Below, in pieces: positions 1 to 8,225 of a stretch of 64,000 nucleotides of DNA. The number at the start of each line of letters is the position of its first letter. Position 1 is the stretch's first letter. Source of the stretch: Exiguobacterium undae DSM 14481 (lineage in GTDB: Bacteria > Bacillota > Bacilli > Exiguobacteriales > Exiguobacteriaceae); assembly GCF_000620805.1 (NCBI RefSeq), contig NZ_KK211187.1, positions 2,729,389 to 2,793,388 on the forward strand, read 5' to 3'. The position numbers were made by a program, and so were the translations under genes. A model generated the notes under the pieces. It did not search any database. It was not told the origin of the DNA and saw only the letters and a program-made list of their open reading frames with translations.

Positions 1-368
1 TCTTCAACCGAACGACTGCCGGCTGTTCCCTTCACGTCCATACGATTGACAATAATGTCATTTCGGAACTGTACGGCGACCAAGGCGAGATTCGGTTTGC
101 CGGTCAGGAAATCATCAAGGCACTCGGCCGTTGGGAAGAAGATGCGGAAATCCGTGTGCCGATCATCCCGAACCATGCCGACATTCCGACACTTGCCGCT
201 GCCTTTGCAGCGCATGTACATGCCGAGAGCGGCGCTGTCCTGATTCGCAATCACGGTATCACCGTCTGGGCACCGACTGCCTTTGAAGCCAAAAAACAGT
301 TGGAAGCATTCGAGTTTTTGTTCAGTTACACCTTAAAACTACAAACGTGCCGACAGGCGATTCATTAA
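1..368 (+). CDS. mtnB: Methylthioribulose-1-phosphate dehydratase, C-terminal part
   Basis: MtnB dehydrates methylthioribulose 1-phosphate in the methionine salvage pathway. The reading frame is open from base 3, so the gene starts outside the window; about 121 of roughly 210 residues are visible. The class II aldolase/adducin fold is recognisable from the zinc-ligand type HVHT near the visible start, PIIPNHADI in the middle and [14 protein letters not shown] near the end, which match bacterial MtnB closely. It lies 15 bases before mtnD with an AAGGAGG site between them, so the two are one operon. The upstream part of that operon cannot be seen. Confidence is high because family motifs and neighbour agree. 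Confidence 0.93.
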   Translation, partial: FNRTTAGCSLHVHTIDNNVISELYGDQGEIRFAGQEIIKALGRWEEDAEIRVPIIPNHADIPTLAAAFAAHVHAESGAVLIRNHGITVWAPTAFEAKKQLEAFEFLFSYTLKLQTCRQAIH

Positions 369-383
369 AAGGAGGAATTTACA

Positions 384-923
384 ATGGCAACAGTACTTTT
401 CCAACAGACAAACGAACGGTATACGGATCAAAACGAGGTATCTTCATTCCTTGCCTCACGCGGCGTACTCTACGAACAATGGGACGTCTCGAAACTGCCG
501 GCGGAGCTGGTTGAAAACTATACATTGACGGATCAAGACAAACAAACGATTCTCGATACGTTCCAAGCTGAAATCACGGATGTGTCAGAACGCCGCGGTT
601 ATCAGACGGCAGATATCATTTCGTTGTCGGATGCGACACCAAACTTGGACGAGTTGCTCGTCAACTTCCAGAAGGAACATCACCATACGGATGATGAAGT
701 CCGTTTCATCGTCAGTGGTCATGGCGTCTTCGCAATCCAAGATGACGAAGTCGGTTATTACAACATCGAGCTGAACCCGGGCGATTTGATTTCCGTCCCG
801 GTCAACACCCGCCACTACTTCACGCTCCAGGACGACCGTCAAGTCGTTGCCGTACGGATTTTCGTGACGACGGACGGTTGGGTGCCGATTTATGAAAAAG
901 ACACACTTGAGACGACCAACTAA
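384..923 (+). CDS. mtnD: Acireductone dioxygenase
   Basis: MtnD is a metal-dependent cupin that cleaves acireductone with oxygen to give the keto acid precursor of methionine and formate (Fe form) or an off-pathway product with CO (Ni form). The 179-aa length is normal for the family. The metal ligands are visible as H99, H101 and E105 in EHHHTDDEVRFI, and H144 in VNTRHYF, inside a cupin barrel. A clear RBS (AAGGAGG) lies 8 bases before the ATG. It is the last gene of the mtn operon and is followed directly by a strong Rho-independent terminator. Which metal is used in vivo cannot be read from sequence. Confidence 0.96.
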   Translation: MATVLFQQTNERYTDQNEVSSFLASRGVLYEQWDVSKLPAELVENYTLTDQDKQTILDTFQAEITDVSERRGYQTADIISLSDATPNLDELLVNFQKEHHHTDDEVRFIVSGHGVFAIQDDEVGYYNIELNPGDLISVPVNTRHYFTLQDDRQVVAVRIFVTTDGWVPIYEKDTLETTN

Positions 924-939
924 AAAGGATTTCTCAGGA

Positions 940-982
940 CAGACTGCCCCGCGGCTTCAAGCCCGGCAGTCTGTTTTTTTTT
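940..982 (+). terminator. Rho-independent terminator after mtnD
   Basis: CAGACTGCC (940-948) pairs with GGCAGTCTG (965-973) and is followed by nine T residues. It closes the mtn operon. Confidence 0.92.
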
Positions 983-1067
983 GCAATTCCTATCCTACAA
1001 ACATGCCGCTTGTTTTCGTTTCCTCCTATATAATGAAGAAAAGACTCTCGAACAGGAGGACACGTTC

Positions 1068-1577
1068 ATGATGATTCGACCCGTCCAGGAAGCTGACTTA
1101 CCGCATATCCTCGCCATCTATAACGAAGGAATCGAAGACCGGATTGCAACGCTTGAAACGGATACCAAGGACCTGTCCTTCATGAAAGACTGGTATCAGG
1201 AACGGACGACACGTTACGCCGGTTTCGTCGCGTATGAAGGGACGACGATTCTTGGCTTCATCTCACTTGATCCCTACAATCCGCGTCCGGTCTATCAATC
1301 CGTCGGTGAACTGTCTGTCTACATCACAAGAACCCACCGCGGTCAAGGCATCGGACGACAGCTCTTACGGATCATCGAGGAACACGCGATTACGCACGGC
1401 TTCCATAAATTGATCCTGTTTACCTTCCCGTTTAATAAGCTGGGTCAAAAACTCTATATCCGGTCCGGATTCCGGATCGTCGGGACGTTTAAGGAGCAAG
1501 GCATGCTCAACGGCTACTATGTCGATGTTCTGGCGATGGAAAAGCTGCTTCCGAAGACGATTGACGACCAGATATGA
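1068..1577 (+). CDS. GNAT N-acetyltransferase, phosphinothricin/arsinothricin type
   Basis: A 169-aa GNAT-fold acetyltransferase. The opening MIRPVQEADLPHILAIYNEG and the acetyl-CoA loop RGQGIGRQLL at about residues 91-100 resemble the phosphinothricin N-acetyltransferase branch, whose members acetylate the amino group of small amino-acid-like toxins such as phosphinothricin, methionine sulfoximine or arsinothricin. The start was set at 1068 because AGGAGG at 1054-1059 is well spaced to it; an earlier in-frame ATG at 981 has no RBS and lies on the mtnD terminator T-run. The substrate is not proven by sequence. It appears monocistronic. Confidence 0.85.
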   Translation: MMIRPVQEADLPHILAIYNEGIEDRIATLETDTKDLSFMKDWYQERTTRYAGFVAYEGTTILGFISLDPYNPRPVYQSVGELSVYITRTHRGQGIGRQLLRIIEEHAITHGFHKLILFTFPFNKLGQKLYIRSGFRIVGTFKEQGMLNGYYVDVLAMEKLLPKTIDDQI

Positions 1578-1646
1578 TTAGTCCGGCTTCCGAATGGGAA
1601 ATGAACGAACAGTGAAGCATTCCCAGACAGGAAAGGAAGACTGCCC

Positions 1647-2402
1647 ATGGACATTCAACAAATCCGTAACGCCACACTCGTCGTCACCTATGCCAACCAA
1701 GTATTTTTAATCGATCCGTTTCTCGGCGAAAAAGGAACCTTACCGCCGTTTGGCGAGACGCCAAACGCCGTCCCGAATCCGCTCGTTGACTTACCGGTCG
1801 ACGTCTCAACGTTACTTGATCCCGATGCGATTTTCGTGACGCATCTGCATGCCGACCACTTTGATGAAGCGGCGAAGGAACTTTTGCCAAAACAGATTCC
1901 ACTTTACGCCCAAAACGAGGCGGACGTAGCGACAATCCGCGAAGCCGGATTCACGAACGTCTCGTCGTTTGAGAATGGATTGACGCTTGGCGACATCCGC
2001 GTCACACACACATCAGGGCAACACGGGGTCGGTGAAATCGGTCAACGGATGGGAACGGTCTCCGGCATCGTCTTGACGCACCCCGACGAGCCGACACTCT
2101 ATATCACCGGCGATACGATTTGGTGTGATGAGGTCGAAACCGCCATCGAACAGTATGCGCCTGACATCATCGTCGTCAACAGTGGTGCCGCTCAATTCCT
2201 GACCGGTGAACCGATTACGATGTCCCAGCGCGATTTACTCGCTGTTCATCAAGCCGCCGCTGAGGCGACGATCATCGTCTCCCACCTTGAATCCGTCAAT
2301 CATTGTCTGCTGCGCCGTGACATGATTGCTGATTTCCTGGCTGCCCATCATCTGTCCGCTCATTTCCTCATTCCGGATGACGGCGAAACGATTTCCTTCT
2401 AA
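1647..2402 (+). CDS. Metallo-beta-lactamase-fold hydrolase (UlaG-like)
   Basis: A 251-aa protein of the metallo-beta-lactamase superfamily. The metal motif THLHADHFD gives H66, H68, D70 and H71; further ligands are likely in THTSGQHG (about residues 131-137) and YITGDTIW. The start MDIQQIRNATLVV and LIDPFL match a branch of UlaG-like metal-dependent hydrolases often annotated only by fold. An RBS (GGAAAGGAAG) precedes the ATG at 1647. It ends at a terminator shared with the convergent pentapeptide gene. The substrate is unknown; no neighbour suggests a pathway. Confidence 0.85.
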   Translation: MDIQQIRNATLVVTYANQVFLIDPFLGEKGTLPPFGETPNAVPNPLVDLPVDVSTLLDPDAIFVTHLHADHFDEAAKELLPKQIPLYAQNEADVATIREAGFTNVSSFENGLTLGDIRVTHTSGQHGVGEIGQRMGTVSGIVLTHPDEPTLYITGDTIWCDEVETAIEQYAPDIIVVNSGAAQFLTGEPITMSQRDLLAVHQAAAEATIIVSHLESVNHCLLRRDMIADFLAAHHLSAHFLIPDDGETISF

Positions 2403-2406
2403 AATA

Positions 2407-2459
2407 AAAACGAAGTCCACCGTTCCGGTCTGATCCGGGAAAGTGGACTTCGTTTTTTT
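2407..2459. terminator. Bidirectional terminator between convergent genes
   Basis: AAAACGAAGTCCAC (2407-2420) pairs with GTGGACTTCGTTTT (2443-2456). An A-run on the left and a T-run on the right let it work for the MBL gene on plus and the pentapeptide gene on minus. Confidence 0.88.
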
Positions 2460-3108
2460 AATCGTGGCTTGGAATGACGAGTCCCAGCAATCGTGCGAAC
2501 GTAATCGCCTGACTTTCCGTGACGATCGCCCCCGGCAGGAACCGCGGGTCGATCGTCAGACCGGATAGGTCAGCGTGCCGCAGATCAAGTCCCTGCAACG
2601 CAGTCTCCACCCATTGACTCTCCGTCAAATCGACCTCATCGAACCGTAAATCGATCGGTTTCATCTCGAAAAAATGACTCTCCCGCATCGCTGTCTGTTC
2701 AATCGAGACATGACGTAATGCCGTGCGGATGATTTGCGCATAATTCGCCTGACATCCTTTGACCGTCACATGGTCAATCGTGTTCGTTTCAAATTGGACG
2801 CCGGTCAAACGACAATCCTCAAAGACGACACGATGGAAACGGCTGTCATGAAATTGACACCCCGTCAAATCACACTGTTCAAACCGAACGTTTTCAAACG
2901 TCGCCCGTTCAAAGACGAGACCCGCGAACGAAACATTCCGAAAGCAGACTTGGTTGGCATCCAACCGGTCCGTCAACTCGATTGGCAACGTCTCTTTTTC
3001 ATAAATCGTTTGGTACAGGTATGGGTCATCGATTTCGACGTCCGCAAATCTTTCCGGTGTCAAACGACTCGGTAACTCTGGTAACTGAATCAGCTGTTGC
3101 TTTTTCAT
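2458..3108 (-). CDS. Pentapeptide repeat protein
   Basis: A 216-aa protein whose middle (about residues 52-115) and a later segment (about 150-185) consist of pentapeptide repeats, seen as F-x-x-x-x-F/L steps such as VSFAGLVFERATFENVRFEQCDL. Such proteins form a right-handed quadrilateral beta-helix. Some (Qnr, MfpA) mimic DNA and protect gyrase; length is close to Qnr, but the N-terminal 45 residues and repeat pattern do not identify it as Qnr. No signal peptide is seen. A 27-base perfect-arm palindrome lies upstream at 3129-3155. Function is unknown. Confidence 0.82.
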   Translation of the reverse strand: MKKQQLIQLPELPSRLTPERFADVEIDDPYLYQTIYEKETLPIELTDRLDANQVCFRNVSFAGLVFERATFENVRFEQCDLTGCQFHDSRFHRVVFEDCRLTGVQFETNTIDHVTVKGCQANYAQIIRTALRHVSIEQTAMRESHFFEMKPIDLRFDEVDLTESQWVETALQGLDLRHADLSGLTIDPRFLPGAIVTESQAITFARLLGLVIPSHD

Positions 3109-3128
3109 TCATGTCCCCTTCTTCCTTT

Positions 3129-3155
3129 TACACTGGTTCTGCCTTTACCAGTGTA
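3129..3155. promoter_or_regulatory. Palindrome upstream of the pentapeptide gene, possible operator
   Basis: TACACTGGT (3129-3137) and ACCAGTGTA (3147-3155) are perfect 9-base inverted arms around a 9-base spacer, 20 bases before the pentapeptide start on minus. There is no T-run, so a repressor or activator site is likelier than a terminator. No regulator gene for it is evident nearby. Confidence 0.45.
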
Positions 3156-3234
3156 TCAAAGATTGGCGAACAAGCGGTCGTCTATTTGCCCTGTTTTCTT
3201 CTCTGCCACATTGACTCTTTTTTGGATTTTTGAT

Positions 3235-3288
3235 TTGAGACCCATTGAGACCATGGTATAGTCAAATCAAAAATAAGAACAAACGTTC
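3235..3288 (+). promoter_or_regulatory. SOS promoter of uvrX with LexA box
   Basis: A possible -35 TTGAGA (3235-3240) is 16 bases from -10 TATAGT (3257-3262). GAACAAACGTTC at 3277-3288 fits the Gram-positive LexA (DinR) box GAAC-N4-GTTC exactly and lies over the start of the transcript. LexA control is also what is known for uvrX in Bacillus. Confidence 0.8.
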
Positions 3289-3313
3289 TTTTAATGAAAG
3301 AGGAGTGTTTGCT

Positions 3314-4639
3314 GTGTATCCTGAAAGCCCCTTTCCGGATCGACGCATTTTCTGCATCGACAGTGTCTCATTTTATGCCAGTTGTGAATGCCGGTATCGG
3401 AACTTACCTCCACTTACAACAAAACTGGCTGTCGTCTCTGACTTAAAACGTTCCGGATCCGTCGTCTTAGCAGCCAGTCCGGCTTTAAAAAAACTTGGAA
3501 TCAAGACGGCCAGCCGCCTTTATCAGATCGAACAGTTGCCGGTCCGGGAACGGAAGCAGATCCTGCTCGTCGAGCCGCAAATGCTGGCTTATATGAAAAC
3601 ATCAATCGAAGTGCTTGATGTGTTACATCAATTCGCTCCGCTCGATGCCATCCGCATCTATTCCATCGACGAGAACTTTATCGACATGACCGGAACGGAA
3701 CGTCTTTTCGGGACAGACGATGAAGCCGCCCAGGCCATTCAAAGCGCCATTTGGGAGCAAACCGGCATTCCAGTCCGCATCGGCATCGGTCCAAACAATG
3801 TCGTCGCGAAACTGGTCCTCGATTTACTCGGAAAACGCGAAGGTATCGCACGGTGCGGCTATGCAGATGTCTCGAGGTTGCTACACGACTTTCCGATTCG
3901 AAAGATGTGGGGCGTCGGTCAAAAGATGGAACAGCACTTGTTGGCACTCGGCATCGAAACGATCGGCGATTTGGCGGCCTCCCGCGTCGAAGACCTTCAT
4001 GAACGGTTTGGTGTGCTCGGAGCCGAACTGTGGCATCACGCATGGGGCATTGACAGTTCACCGACGACGATCGATCCGACGGCATTGTTTCAGACTTCAC
4101 CTGCTGTGCAGCGAACAATCGGACATGGTGTGACCCTGATGCGTGACTACTACCAGTATGAACAGATCCGTTTGGTTCTGGCTGAACTGGCGGGTGACGT
4201 CGCGGCCCGGGTGCGCTTCTCCAATCAAGTCGGTTGGACGGTTCATCTGGGTGTCCGCTATTCCCGGCATGTTTTACGATCGGGTTTTTCCAAACAACTC
4301 CGTCTCCCCTATCCGACCGCTGATGAACGGCTTCTGTTGCGTCATCTGCTCCAACTGTTCGAACCGAACTGGATGGAAGGCGAGCCGATTCGTTTTTTGT
4401 CGGTTGCACTTGGTCAGCTCACAGCAGATCAGGGGACCCTGCAACTGTCGCTGTTTGAAGACAACCGAAAAGTCTGGCGCAGAAAACGGTTGTTAAAAGC
4501 GATGGACCGTGTCAATCTGCGGTATGGCAAAGGAACGATCCGTCTTGCTGTGTCCTTCCTTGATACGAGTGTCGCCAAACGCCGGCTCCGGTTCGTCGGC
4601 GGTCACCCGGGAGGTGACCTGCATGACACGTTACCGTGA
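3314..4639 (+). CDS. uvrX: Y-family DNA polymerase, UvrX/ImpB-MucB type
   Basis: A translesion DNA polymerase expected to copy past damaged bases during the SOS response. From the GTG start at 3314 it is 441 aa, near the usual 415-430. The catalytic carboxylates are visible: D16 in FCIDSVSFYAS and D119-E120 in YSIDENFIDMTGT; a helix-hairpin-helix region follows in VWGVGQKMEQHLLALGIETIGDLA-like sequence. GTG at 3314 was chosen because AGGAG (3301-3305) is 8 bases upstream and it lies after the LexA box; a frame extension to 3245 would run across the promoter. The next gene, YolD-like, overlaps its end, the usual arrangement for this family. Confidence 0.9.
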   Translation: MYPESPFPDRRIFCIDSVSFYASCECRYRNLPPLTTKLAVVSDLKRSGSVVLAASPALKKLGIKTASRLYQIEQLPVRERKQILLVEPQMLAYMKTSIEVLDVLHQFAPLDAIRIYSIDENFIDMTGTERLFGTDDEAAQAIQSAIWEQTGIPVRIGIGPNNVVAKLVLDLLGKREGIARCGYADVSRLLHDFPIRKMWGVGQKMEQHLLALGIETIGDLAASRVEDLHERFGVLGAELWHHAWGIDSSPTTIDPTALFQTSPAVQRTIGHGVTLMRDYYQYEQIRLVLAELAGDVAARVRFSNQVGWTVHLGVRYSRHVLRSGFSKQLRLPYPTADERLLLRHLLQLFEPNWMEGEPIRFLSVALGQLTADQGTLQLSLFEDNRKVWRRKRLLKAMDRVNLRYGKGTIRLAVSFLDTSVAKRRLRFVGGHPGGDLHDTLP

Positions 4640-4952
4640 CCGCGGAAATCTCAAATGGATTCCCTTTCTGATGCCGGAACACGTTCAACTGCTCAAAGCG
4701 TATTATCTCGAAAAACACCGGATTGATTTTCCGGTCATCGATGAACAATTGCAGTATCCATGGCAGTTCCTGCTTGAAGAAGCCTTAATAGAAGGAAACG
4801 AGTTGGAAATCACGTATTATAGTGAAAGAGGTTACGTCACGACATCCGGTTTCATCGAACACATTCATCGTGAACACGCGTATGTGGTTCTACGTGGGGC
4901 TTCACGGATTCAAATTCCGTTTATGGGAATTGTTCGGATTGAAAACGGGTAG
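4623..4952 (+). CDS. YolD-like protein
   Basis: A 109-aa soluble protein of the YolD-like family, recognised by RDRGNLKWIPFLMPEH near the start and the short beta-rich tail ending IPFMGIVRIENG. YolD-like genes commonly sit behind uvrX-type polymerase genes on Bacillales chromosomes, plasmids and prophages and are thought to act with the polymerase or in its control; the biochemical role is not established. The ATG at 4623 lies inside uvrX (17-base overlap), with GGAGGTGA as RBS, so translation is probably coupled and both genes answer to the same LexA box. Confidence 0.82.
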   Translation: MTRYRDRGNLKWIPFLMPEHVQLLKAYYLEKHRIDFPVIDEQLQYPWQFLLEEALIEGNELEITYYSERGYVTTSGFIEHIHREHAYVVLRGASRIQIPFMGIVRIENG

Positions 4953-5021
4953 AAGAGACAGGAGGCATCATACCTCGCGCACTTATTTTACGAATCGTGA
5001 TTGAAAGAAGGAATGATGTAG

Positions 5022-5834
5022 ATGATGGATTGGTTCATCGGACTCCCCGTCGTCCTGCAGGCGTTACTTGCCGGGATGATGACTTGGGGACTGACTGCAC
5101 TTGGTGCAGCACTTGTATTTGTTTTTACGACCATTGAAAAACGCGTCATGAACATGATGCTTGGTTTTGCCGCCGGCGTCATGATCGCCGCTTCCTTTTG
5201 GTCCCTGCTCGCCCCTGCGATCGAGTTTACGGAAAAAGATGGCGGGATTGCCTGGTTGCCGGCGGCGCTCGGCTTTTTGGCAGGTGGATTCTTCGTCCGG
5301 TTGCTTGACTTCGTCACCCCCCATCTTCATCTGTCTGCTCCGCTCGAAACAGCCGAAGGTCCGTCGACCGGTTTAAAAAAGACGACCTTATTGTTTCTCG
5401 CGATCACTTTACACAACATCCCGGAAGGTTTAGCGATTGGTGTTGCCTTTGGTGCAGCCGCGCTCAACATGGACGGGGCGACAGTCGCCGGCGCGTTGAC
5501 ACTCGCGCTTGGGATCGGGATTCAAAACATGCCGGAAGGGGCGGCCTTGTCGATTCCGCTTCGTGGTGAAGGGATGTCACGCCGGCGTGCTTTCAATTAT
5601 GGACAGCTGTCCGCAATCGTCGAACCGATTGCCGCCATGATTGGTGCAGCTGCCGTCTTCTTCATTCAACCGCTGTTACCGTATGCGTTGGCTTTCGCTG
5701 CCGGTGCGATGATCTTCGTCGTTGTCGAAGAATTGATTCCTGAATCACAGGCGGAAAACGGCTCAGACTTGGCCACACTCGGGTTAATGGTCGGATTCAC
5801 CGTGATGATGATTCTTGACGTCGCATTAGGCTAA
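5022..5834 (+). CDS. ZIP family metal transporter
   Basis: A 270-aa membrane protein of the ZIP family (GufA/ZupT-like), which imports zinc or other divalent cations. About eight membrane segments are apparent. The transport-site motifs are H131-N-I-P-E-G in TM4 (LHNIPEGLAIGVAFG) and Q168-N-M-P-E-G in TM5, both intact. ATG at 5022 or 5025 is preceded by GAAAGAAGGAATGATG. It converges on a Zn/Cd-type export ATPase across a double-hairpin repeat, so an importer and an exporter of related metals lie tail to tail. The exact metal cannot be told from sequence. Confidence 0.9.
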   Translation: MMDWFIGLPVVLQALLAGMMTWGLTALGAALVFVFTTIEKRVMNMMLGFAAGVMIAASFWSLLAPAIEFTEKDGGIAWLPAALGFLAGGFFVRLLDFVTPHLHLSAPLETAEGPSTGLKKTTLLFLAITLHNIPEGLAIGVAFGAAALNMDGATVAGALTLALGIGIQNMPEGAALSIPLRGEGMSRRRAFNYGQLSAIVEPIAAMIGAAAVFFIQPLLPYALAFAAGAMIFVVVEELIPESQAENGSDLATLGLMVGFTVMMILDVALG

Positions 5835-5869
5835 TCTCTTTTGTTGATTGTTTTCTACGCATCAAAATA

Positions 5870-5938
5870 AGACGCTGACTCAAAAGTCAGCGTCTACAAA
5901 GACAAGGGTGGCAGATTACAATTCTGCCACCCTTGTCT
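5870..5938. repeat. Double-hairpin intergenic repeat, copy A (bidirectional terminator position)
   Basis: Hairpin 1 is AGACGCTGACT (5870-5880), CAAA, AGTCAGCGTCT (5885-5895). Hairpin 2 is a perfect 16-base stem, 5900-5915 with 5923-5938, containing GGTGGCAGA and TCTGCCACC. The same two-hairpin unit recurs at 42380-42447, and hairpin 2 alone at 13991-14019. It separates the convergent ZIP and cadA genes. Confidence 0.8.
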
Positions 5939-5951
5939 TATTTAAAAAACA

Positions 5952-8054
5952 TCACTTCCGTAAAATCCGCATCGCATTCAAGACCGCAAGAACAGTCACA
6001 CCGACGTCTGCAAATACCGCTTCCCACATCGTCGCAATCCCGAAGGCACCGAGGAGTAAGAACACTCCTTTGACACCGAGCGCAAAGATGATGTTCTGAT
6101 AGACGATTTTCCGGGTGGCACGCGCGACGTGGATCGCTTCCACCAGTTGCTTCGGTTCATCCGTCATTAAGACGACGTCTGCCGCTTCAATCGCGACGTC
6201 ACTGCCGAGTCCGCCCATCGCGATGCCGACATCGGCCCGCGTCAGGACCGGAGCGTCGTTGATGCCGTCTCCGACGAACGCGACTTTTCCTTTTGCTTGT
6301 CGCAAAATCGCTTCCAGCTGGTCGACTTTTTGATCCGGCAACAGTTCCGCTTCGATCTGATCGATGCCAATCTGTTGACCGATTCGTTGTGCCGTCTCCT
6401 GCCGGTCGCCGGTCAACATGACCGTTCGACGGACACCCAGTTTTTTTAGATCCTGTAAGGCGTCGATTGTGCTGGATTTAATCCGGTCCGCAATCCGGAT
6501 AACCCCGAGGTACGTTCCATTTTTGGCAACATGGACATACGTCCCGTCTTCCGTCTGATCAAGCGGCGTAAAGCCCAGTTCCTTGAACCAACGGGCGTTC
6601 CCCGCCTCCAGCTGATCCGTTCCAAACCGTCCGGTGACACCGGATCCGGCCACTTCCCGGTAGTCTTGTCCCGCCACTCTGACGACACCACGCGTCGCGT
6701 ACAGGCGTTGGATTGATTTCGCGATCGGATGATTGGAGTGTTGTTCGACCGTCGCAGCCGCCTGCAACAGTTCTTCGTCCGATCCACTTGCCGGACGCAG
6801 TTCGACGACTTCAAACACCCCTTCTGTCAGGGTCCCGGTTTTATCGAACACGACCGTATCCAGCTGTTGCAACGCTTCAAGGTGATTACCCCCTTTAACG
6901 AGAATCCCCCGTTTTGAAGCAGCACCAATCCCGCTGAAGAATCCTAACGGAATCGAAATGACAAGCGCACACGGACAACTGATGACCAGGAAGACAAGTG
7001 CCCGGTAAATCCAGTCCCCCCATGTCGCCCCGCTGATCAGGAGTGGTGGCACGACCGCGAGCAATGTTGCAATCACAACGACGACAGGTGTGTAGACACG
7101 CGCGAAGCGGGTGATGAATTTTTCTGTTGGTGCTTTATGACGCGACGCGTTTTCCACTAAATCAAGAATTTTAGCAACCGTTGACTCACCATACCGGCGG
7201 TCGACTTGAATCAACAGATGTCCATCCGTATTGATCGTCCCGGCTAAAATCGAATCGGACGGTCGGACCCGTCGCGGGACCGACTCGCCGGTCAGGGCGG
7301 TTGTGTCGATGAAGGCTTCCCCTTCAAGGACCGTCCCGTCCAAAGGGATTTTTTCGCCTGCCCGGACCAGAATCCGCTGACCAATCGTCACCTGATCCGG
7401 CCGGACTTGTCGTCCGTCTGCAAGCGTCGCGACATCCGGGCGGATGTCCATCAGTTCAGCAATCGATTTCCGGGATTGATCCACCGCACGATGTTGGAAA
7501 AACTCGCCGATTTGATAAAACAGCATCACGGCGACGGCTTCCGGATATTCGCCAATCAAAAACGCACCGATCGTCGCAATGAACATCAGGAAGTTCTCGT
7601 CAAACACCTGTCCGTGTCGTATGTTCCGGACGGCCGTTCGCAAGACATCCCATCCGATCAATAAGTACGCAATCGCAAAAAATAGAAGGTCAATTGATCC
7701 CGGGACGAGATACGCCCCGGCGAAGGACAGCAGACCCACACCATATTGAATTTTTTTCGTCCGGGTCAAAAACGGTCCGTGCTCATGATGATGACCGTGA
7801 TCGTCCTCGCCGTCTGGTGCATCCGGTCGCGTGAGCACAACATTGGGTTCCAGTTCCTGAACTCGATTAACGACCGCGCGATAGGTGTCGTCGAGTATTG
7901 CTTCTTTTTCGTACGTCAGATACAGTTTTTGCCCGGCAAAATCCAAATTGGCTTGCTCGATGCCGTTGACGTTCGAAACACCGCGTTCGACTTTGGCTGC
8001 ACAGTTGGCACAATCAATTCCGGTCACGTGAAGTCGTTCTGTTTTGGTTTCCAT
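5952..8054 (-). CDS. cadA: Zn/Cd/Pb-exporting P1B-type ATPase
   Basis: A 700-aa heavy-metal P-type ATPase that pumps divalent soft metals out of the cytoplasm. An N-terminal HMA domain carries GIDCANC (C15, C18), followed by a histidine-rich linker DDHGHHHEHG at about 85-93. The transport-site motif CPC is at 360-362, TGES at 255-258, the phosphorylated aspartate in DKTGT at D404, and SNHP and GDGIND motifs follow. CPC plus a His-rich linker fits the CadA/ZntA group rather than copper pumps. The ATG at 8054 has a GAGGTGAGAAG site. Its promoter abuts a CadC/SmtB-like palindrome. No cadC gene is in the window. Confidence 0.93.
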   Translation of the reverse strand: METKTERLHVTGIDCANCAAKVERGVSNVNGIEQANLDFAGQKLYLTYEKEAILDDTYRAVVNRVQELEPNVVLTRPDAPDGEDDHGHHHEHGPFLTRTKKIQYGVGLLSFAGAYLVPGSIDLLFFAIAYLLIGWDVLRTAVRNIRHGQVFDENFLMFIATIGAFLIGEYPEAVAVMLFYQIGEFFQHRAVDQSRKSIAELMDIRPDVATLADGRQVRPDQVTIGQRILVRAGEKIPLDGTVLEGEAFIDTTALTGESVPRRVRPSDSILAGTINTDGHLLIQVDRRYGESTVAKILDLVENASRHKAPTEKFITRFARVYTPVVVVIATLLAVVPPLLISGATWGDWIYRALVFLVISCPCALVISIPLGFFSGIGAASKRGILVKGGNHLEALQQLDTVVFDKTGTLTEGVFEVVELRPASGSDEELLQAAATVEQHSNHPIAKSIQRLYATRGVVRVAGQDYREVAGSGVTGRFGTDQLEAGNARWFKELGFTPLDQTEDGTYVHVAKNGTYLGVIRIADRIKSSTIDALQDLKKLGVRRTVMLTGDRQETAQRIGQQIGIDQIEAELLPDQKVDQLEAILRQAKGKVAFVGDGINDAPVLTRADVGIAMGGLGSDVAIEAADVVLMTDEPKQLVEAIHVARATRKIVYQNIIFALGVKGVFLLLGAFGIATMWEAVFADVGVTVLAVLNAMRILRK

Positions 8055-8067
8055 CTTCTCACCTCAT

Positions 8068-8096
8068 TCAAACGATTGTTTGATTATAAAATCAGT
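8068..8096 (-). promoter_or_regulatory. cadA -10 element and ArsR/SmtB-type operator
   Basis: On minus, TATAAT is immediately followed by TCAAACAATCGTTTGA (8068-8083), a perfect 6-4-6 palindrome resembling CadC/CzrA sites (TCAAATA-type half sites). It would cover the transcription start, as expected for a metal-released repressor. The regulator identity is inferred from the site and the target gene only. Confidence 0.6.
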
Positions 8097-8225
8097 GTAC
8101 TCCCTTTTTTGGTCTGCGACAAGTCATATTTGACTCAGACCTGCGCCCGATATTTCGATTAGTTCTATCTCAGAAGAATAAAACATGATATGTTTTTAAT
8201 TAGAAAAATATAGAAGGAGAATAAC

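Noticed and set aside
3245-3313. N-terminal extension of uvrX to 3245
   Set aside because: The extension would cross the promoter and the LexA box; the GTG at 3314 has a well-spaced RBS.
3678-4409. 243-codon open frame antisense to uvrX
   Set aside because: It lies wholly within uvrX, has no RBS, and its Arg/Ser/His-rich text is typical of an antisense shadow in GC-rich coding DNA.
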